NCBI RefSeq assembly: GCF_001424345.1
Contig: NZ_LMPF01000023.1
Span: forward strand, 298,179-362,178
Length of the DNA stretch: 64,000 nucleotides
Direction: 5' to 3'
Origin: Burkholderia sp. Leaf177
GTDB lineage: Bacteria; Pseudomonadota; Gammaproteobacteria; Burkholderiales; Burkholderiaceae
In this document: positions 60,212 through 64,000 of the stretch, one piece after another
Layout: each line of letters starts with the position of its first letter
Numbering within the stretch: position 1 is the first letter of the stretch
The notes under the pieces: model-generated
Told to the model about the DNA's origin: nothing
Database searches by the model: none
What the model saw: only the letters and a program-made list of their open reading frames with translations
Translations under genes and position numbers: made by a program

Positions 60212-61900
60212 ATGAGCGCTAAGGAGTTCGATTACATCATCGTGGGCGCGGGTTCGGCGGGTAATGTGCTGGCGTCGCGTCTCACAGAAGATGCCGACGT
60301 GACCGTCCTGCTGCTGGAAGCGGGCGGTCCTGATTACCGCTTCGATTTTCGTACGCAAATGCCGGCGGCGCTGGCCTATCCGCTACAAGGCCGCCGATAC
60401 AACTGGGCCTACGAAACCGATCCCGAACCGCACATGAACAATCGTCGCATGGAATGCGGACGCGGCAAGGGACTGGGTGGATCGTCGTTGATCAACGGCA
60501 TGTGTTATATCCGCGGCAACGCGCTCGACTACGACGGCTGGGCCGAACGAAAAGGCCTTGAAAACTGGACCTATTCGAATTGCCTGCCGTATTTCCGCAA
60601 GGCCGAGACGCGCGATGCCGGACCCAATCCATACCACGGCGGCGATGGTCCGGTCCACGTGACGACATCGAAGCCCGGCAACAATCCCCTGTTCGCCGCA
60701 ATGGTCGATGCCGGCGTGCAAGCCGGATATCCGCGCACCGACGACCTCAACGGCTACAGCCAGGAAGGCTTCGGTCCAATGGACAGAACAGTTACGCCGC
60801 AAGGACGCAGATCGAGCACTGCGAGAGGTTATCTCGACCGCGCGAAAGGCCGGCCGAATCTCACTATCGTCACGCACGCCGTGACAGACCGCGTGCTGTT
60901 CTCGGGCAAACGAGCCATTGGCGTAGCGTATCTTCATGGCGGCGAACGCGTGAGCGCGCATGTGCGCCGCGAAGTGCTTGTATGCAGCGGCGCAATTGCA
61001 TCGCCCCAGTTGCTGCAGCGCTCGGGCGTTGCTCGCTCGACATGGTTGCGTGAACTCGATGTCCCATTGGTCCACGACCTGCCAGGCGTGGGCGAGAATC
61101 TTCAGGATCATTTGGAGATGTACATGCAGTACGAATGCCTCGAACCTGTATCGCTGTATCCTGCGTTGCAGTGGTGGAACCAGCCGCAGATCGGCATGGA
61201 ATGGATGTTCAAGGGCACCGGCATTGGTGCAAGCAATCAGTTCGAGGCAGGCGGTTTTATCCGCACGCGCGACGACGATCTCTGGCCCAACATTCAGTAC
61301 CATTTCCTCCCGGTCGCAATCAACTACAACGGATCGAATCCCATCAAGATGCATGGTTTCCAGGCGCATGTCGGGTCGATGCGCTCACCAAGCCGAGGGC
61401 GTGTGAAATTGAAATCGCGCGATCCGAATGCGCATCCAAGCATCCTGTTCAACTACATGTCGGACCCGCTCGACTGGCGTGAATTCCGCGATGCAATCCG
61501 CATCACGCGCGAGATCATGCATCAGCCGGCACTGAAGAAATATCGTGGACGCGAGCTCCATCCCGGCGCTGACCTGAAGACCGACGATCAGCTCGATGCT
61601 TTCGTGAGGCAGCGCGCGGAAACTGCTTACCATCCGTCGTGTTCGTGCAAGATGGGTTACGACGACATGGCCGTGGTCGATACCGAAGGCCGCGTCCATG
61701 GAATTGAATCGTTGCGTGTGGTCGATGCGTCAATCATGCCGCAAATAGTGACTGGCAATCTGAACGCGCCGACCATCATGCTCGCGGAAAAGATCGCCGA
61801 TGCAATTCGCGGTCATGCGCCTCTGGCGCGTGTGGACACGCCATATTTCGTCGCGCGTGGAGCGAAGGCGCGGCAGATGGAAACGGTCGCGGACGACTAG
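60212..61900 (+). CDS. betA: Choline dehydrogenase
   Basis: The 562-residue GMC flavoenzyme has an FAD-binding [16 protein letters not shown] motif, the GMC signature [15 protein letters not shown], and the catalytic histidine region [10 protein letters not shown] near the C-terminus. It oxidises choline to betaine aldehyde at the membrane. Its last 4 bp overlap the convergent small gene. Confidence 0.96.
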   Translation: MSAKEFDYIIVGAGSAGNVLASRLTEDADVTVLLLEAGGPDYRFDFRTQMPAALAYPLQGRRYNWAYETDPEPHMNNRRMECGRGKGLGGSSLINGMCYIRGNALDYDGWAERKGLENWTYSNCLPYFRKAETRDAGPNPYHGGDGPVHVTTSKPGNNPLFAAMVDAGVQAGYPRTDDLNGYSQEGFGPMDRTVTPQGRRSSTARGYLDRAKGRPNLTIVTHAVTDRVLFSGKRAIGVAYLHGGERVSAHVRREVLVCSGAIASPQLLQRSGVARSTWLRELDVPLVHDLPGVGENLQDHLEMYMQYECLEPVSLYPALQWWNQPQIGMEWMFKGTGIGASNQFEAGGFIRTRDDDLWPNIQYHFLPVAINYNGSNPIKMHGFQAHVGSMRSPSRGRVKLKSRDPNAHPSILFNYMSDPLDWREFRDAIRITREIMHQPALKKYRGRELHPGADLKTDDQLDAFVRQRAETAYHPSCSCKMGYDDMAVVDTEGRVHGIESLRVVDASIMPQIVTGNLNAPTIMLAEKIADAIRGHAPLARVDTPYFVARGAKARQMETVADD

Positions 61901-62160
61901 CGCCCAAGCCGTGTCCGAGCTGCTTCGGCCAAACGCGCGATGGTCTCCGTGCTCAAGCGCTCGGCGATCTTTTGCACGTAATTGTGATGCCGCGCGCAAA
62001 GCGGTGCGTCGAGATATTGCGCGTGCAGGTATCGGATCAAGGCAATGCGCCGGTGCCCAAGCGCAATACTGCGATCAAGCAGCGCGAGCGCCGCATGCGC
62101 GTCGTGTTGCTCGCAGGCAAGTTGCGAAAGCCCGGCGGTTTCAACGCGCGTGGAAGACAT
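61897..62160 (-). CDS. Small hypothetical protein at the end of the sox operon
   Basis: The 87-residue protein is helical and rich in Ala, Arg and His ([20 protein letters not shown]). I do not recognise it. It begins 7 bp after the FolB-like stop, so it is probably the last gene of soxBDAG-folB-like. The stop overlaps the betA end by 4 bp. Confidence 0.55.
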   Translation of the reverse strand: MSSTRVETAGLSQLACEQHDAHAALALLDRSIALGHRRIALIRYLHAQYLDAPLCARHHNYVQKIAERLSTETIARLAEAARTRLGR

Positions 62161-62167
62161 TGTTGTT

Positions 62168-62608
62168 TTAGCGTAATGCCGCCGCGTGCGACCCGGACGA
62201 TACACACCACGCGTCGAAGTCAGCGCGATGCCAGTCAAGCTCGACCCCGACACGTCGCGTGCCTTCGCGGATCTTCGGCTTGTACAAAAGCAGCGTCAAC
62301 GCATCGAGCGCGGGCCATTCCGTGAAGGACAACGCCGCGACTTCGAGCGCAAGGGTTTCAAGCAAGCGCGTGTGCGGCTTGCTTTCCAGATACGCCGAGA
62401 CCCGCGCGCACCATCCTTCATAATCGATCAAACCGTCCGTATTCCCTTCAACCGGAACGCCACGATAATGAAGGCTTGCGTCGATACCTACTGGTTGCGG
62501 CGCAAGATACTCACGATCGTATAACCCGATGCGCGTGTGCACGACCAACTCATCGACCACGATGCGCCAGCCGCGTCCGGCAGGACTGATTGGTTCGTAG
62601 AGTTTCAC
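62168..62608 (-). CDS. Dihydroneopterin aldolase-like (FolB) protein in the sox operon
   Basis: The 146-residue protein has the FolB fold signatures: VHTRIGLYDREY near the start, the Tyr in LIDYEGWC, the Glu in HTRLLETLAL and the Lys in LLLYKPKI, so the usual catalytic residues are present. FolB makes 6-hydroxymethyl-dihydropterin in folate synthesis. A GTG start at 62608 overlaps the soxG stop in a GTGA, giving coupling. Presence in a sarcosine oxidase operon suggests supply of, or an altered reaction on, the folate C1 acceptor. Confidence 0.78.
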   Translation of the reverse strand: MKLYEPISPAGRGWRIVVDELVVHTRIGLYDREYLAPQPVGIDASLHYRGVPVEGNTDGLIDYEGWCARVSAYLESKPHTRLLETLALEVAALSFTEWPALDALTLLLYKPKIREGTRRVGVELDWHRADFDAWCVSSGSHAAALR

Positions 62609-63255
62609 GACATCAGCGGCTCTGCCGCGTCGAGCATGATCTTCACGAAATAGTCCGCGAAGCTGCGGCGGATCACCAAGTCGAAGCTGTCCGCTCCGGT
62701 CGGAATGATCGTCACCGATGCCTTGAAATAATGGCTTTGCGCGCATTGGCCTAAACCAAACAAACGCGGATGCAAATCGAGCGGACAACCGCGAGCGAGG
62801 ACATCGCGGGTACGTGGACCGCTGATTTCGAGCACGGTGTAGCCGCTGCCGATATCGACGGCAGCCGCATACAAGCCTTTTATTGCATTGCGCAGTTTTG
62901 CTTCCATTGGCGCGGCTTGCGTGGCCGAGTGCGATGCAACCGAGCGCACGAGCCATTCGTCGGGACCCAGCCACAACACATCGTAGCCGTTTCCCGTCGC
63001 CGTGGTATTCGCCTTCTCGGGCGGTTTGCAGCCAAGCACGTTTTCAACCGCGGCGACAAACGCGGCGTCGCGCAGGTCACCCCGCAAATTCACGAGTTCA
63101 AGGAAAGGCCGCTCGACCAGACGAAACGCCTTCGACGTTGCCGCCTGATGTTTCTTCAGCAAATTGTCGGCCCCTACCAGCGGAGACTCCTGCCACACAC
63201 CCTGCCCGATTGCGCGATCCACGACCGTCTGGTTACTGCCGTTTTCATTCCACAT
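62605..63255 (-). CDS. soxG: Sarcosine oxidase gamma subunit
   Basis: The 216-residue protein matches SoxG: YDVLWLGPDEWLVR in the middle and SYTVLEISGP-like IGSGYTVLEISGPRTRDVLA. Heterotetrameric sarcosine oxidase converts sarcosine to glycine, H2O2 and methylene-THF. It overlaps soxA by 11 bp and the FolB-like gene by 4 bp. Confidence 0.92.
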   Translation of the reverse strand: MWNENGSNQTVVDRAIGQGVWQESPLVGADNLLKKHQAATSKAFRLVERPFLELVNLRGDLRDAAFVAAVENVLGCKPPEKANTTATGNGYDVLWLGPDEWLVRSVASHSATQAAPMEAKLRNAIKGLYAAAVDIGSGYTVLEISGPRTRDVLARGCPLDLHPRLFGLGQCAQSHYFKASVTIIPTGADSFDLVIRRSFADYFVKIMLDAAEPLMS

Positions 63256-64000
63256 GTTGACGTGCTCCTTCGCTGTCGTAGAACACCGAGCTGGTGATTT
63301 TTGCGGGCATCTGCTTGCCGCCGGCGAGCGGGATCATCACCGATTCGCCGATCTTGTCGAGACCGCCCTTGATGACCGCCATCGCGATCGAGCGCTTTAA
63401 AATAGGGCTGAAATAGCTCGATGTGACATGACCGAGCATCGGCGCCGTCTCGCCGCTGAACGGACCCGCGACAATCTGCGAGCCTTCCGGAATGACGAAC
63501 GACCCGTCTTCGGCGAGCAATCCGACAAGCTGCTTGCGTCCCGCTTTGGCCGTATCCGAGCGCGTCAGCGACCGCTTGCCAAGGAAGTCCTTCGACTTCG
63601 CGACAAGACCGCCCATTCCGAGGTCGTAGGGTGTCATGGAACCGTCCGTATCCTGACCCACGATGATGTAGCCCTTCTCCGCACGCAACACGTGCATGGT
63701 TTCGGTGCCGTAAGGCGTGATGTCGAACTCGGCGCCGGCCGCCATCAAGGCTTCCCACACTGCACGGCCTACGTTCGCGGGCACGTTGACTTCGTAGGCG
63801 AGTTCGCCGGAAAAGCTGATGCGCATGACGCGCGACGCCGCGCCAGCAACGGTCCCTTCCCGATAGCTCATGAATGGAAACGCAGCGTTCGCAAAGTCGA
63901 TATCGCGGCAGACCTTCTGCAAGACCTTGCGGCTGTTCGGGCCTACTACGGCGAACGTCGCCCAGTGATCCGTGACCGATGCCAAACGCACGCGCATGTC
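63245..64000 (-). CDS. soxA: Sarcosine oxidase alpha subunit, C-terminal part
   Basis: About 250 C-terminal residues are in view; the rest lies beyond the window. The visible part is the GcvT-like aminomethyltransferase domain that transfers the methyl-derived C1 to THF (RISFSGELAYEVNVPANVGR and LRAEKGYIIVGQDTDGSM). Upstream soxD, soxB and possibly another glyA would be expected next. Confidence 0.93.
   Translation of the reverse strand, partial: DMRVRLASVTDHWATFAVVGPNSRKVLQKVCRDIDFANAAFPFMSYREGTVAGAASRVMRISFSGELAYEVNVPANVGRAVWEALMAAGAEFDITPYGTETMHVLRAEKGYIIVGQDTDGSMTPYDLGMGGLVAKSKDFLGKRSLTRSDTAKAGRKQLVGLLAEDGSFVIPEGSQIVAGPFSGETAPMLGHVTSSYFSPILKRSIAMAVIKGGLDKIGESVMIPLAGGKQMPAKITSSVFYDSEGARQHVE

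Overview
The window looks like a chromosome or megaplasmid segment of a Burkholderiaceae bacterium of the Paraburkholderia/Caballeronia type. The codon use is GC-rich, and the aconitase, porin, IrlRS-like two-component and quaternary-amine genes all read as members of that family. No rRNA, tRNA, CRISPR array or intact insertion sequence was seen.

Region 1 (1-13,000) holds general metabolism and stress genes. It starts with a 2-methylcitrate dehydratase gene (prpD) broken by two ~100-bp exact duplications, then acnA, a phospholipase D-like protein and a Tat-exported phosphocholine phospholipase C. Next come a NemR-like repressor and a DJ-1/Hsp31 enzyme with matching operators, an aldehyde dehydrogenase and a FUSC-type membrane protein. 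Region 2 (13,000-29,460) holds a small periplasmic operon (cytochrome b561, an MsrP/SuoX-like molybdoenzyme, an OB-like protein) divergent from a two-component system, a DedA-rhodanese protein coupled to a cNMP-binding/thioredoxin-reductase fusion, a giant DUF748 protein, a DUF1254 lipoprotein, and a Cu(I) ATPase behind a CueR-type promoter.

Region 3 (29,390-64,000) is a nearly complete quaternary-amine catabolic supercluster. Carnitine is converted to glycine betaine by CdhA, CdhC and CdhB. Choline sulfate is hydrolysed to choline by BetC. Choline is oxidised to betaine by BetA and BetB under BetI. Betaine goes to dimethylglycine (GbcAB), then sarcosine (DgcAB with EtfAB), then glycine (SoxBDAG, only A and G in view), and GlyA makes serine. 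C1 by-products are handled by FdhA and PurU, with a FolB-like protein in the sox operon. The AraC/GlxA regulators CdhR and GbdR, a LysR regulator and BetI sit beside their targets. Three substrate-binding proteins occur without any ABC permease or ATPase in the window.

Between caiX and cdhR lies a ~2.2-kb foreign pocket (33,315-35,473). Inverted copies of a 143-bp repeat bracket it. It carries a frameshifted gpW-like phage gene, an integrase scrap and a two-gene unit of unknown function that has the form of an effector and its immunity partner. TGCGAC direct repeats spaced 21 bp apart occur upstream of caiX, a porin and the betaine-binding protein, and suggest a shared AraC-family regulon that includes the porin.
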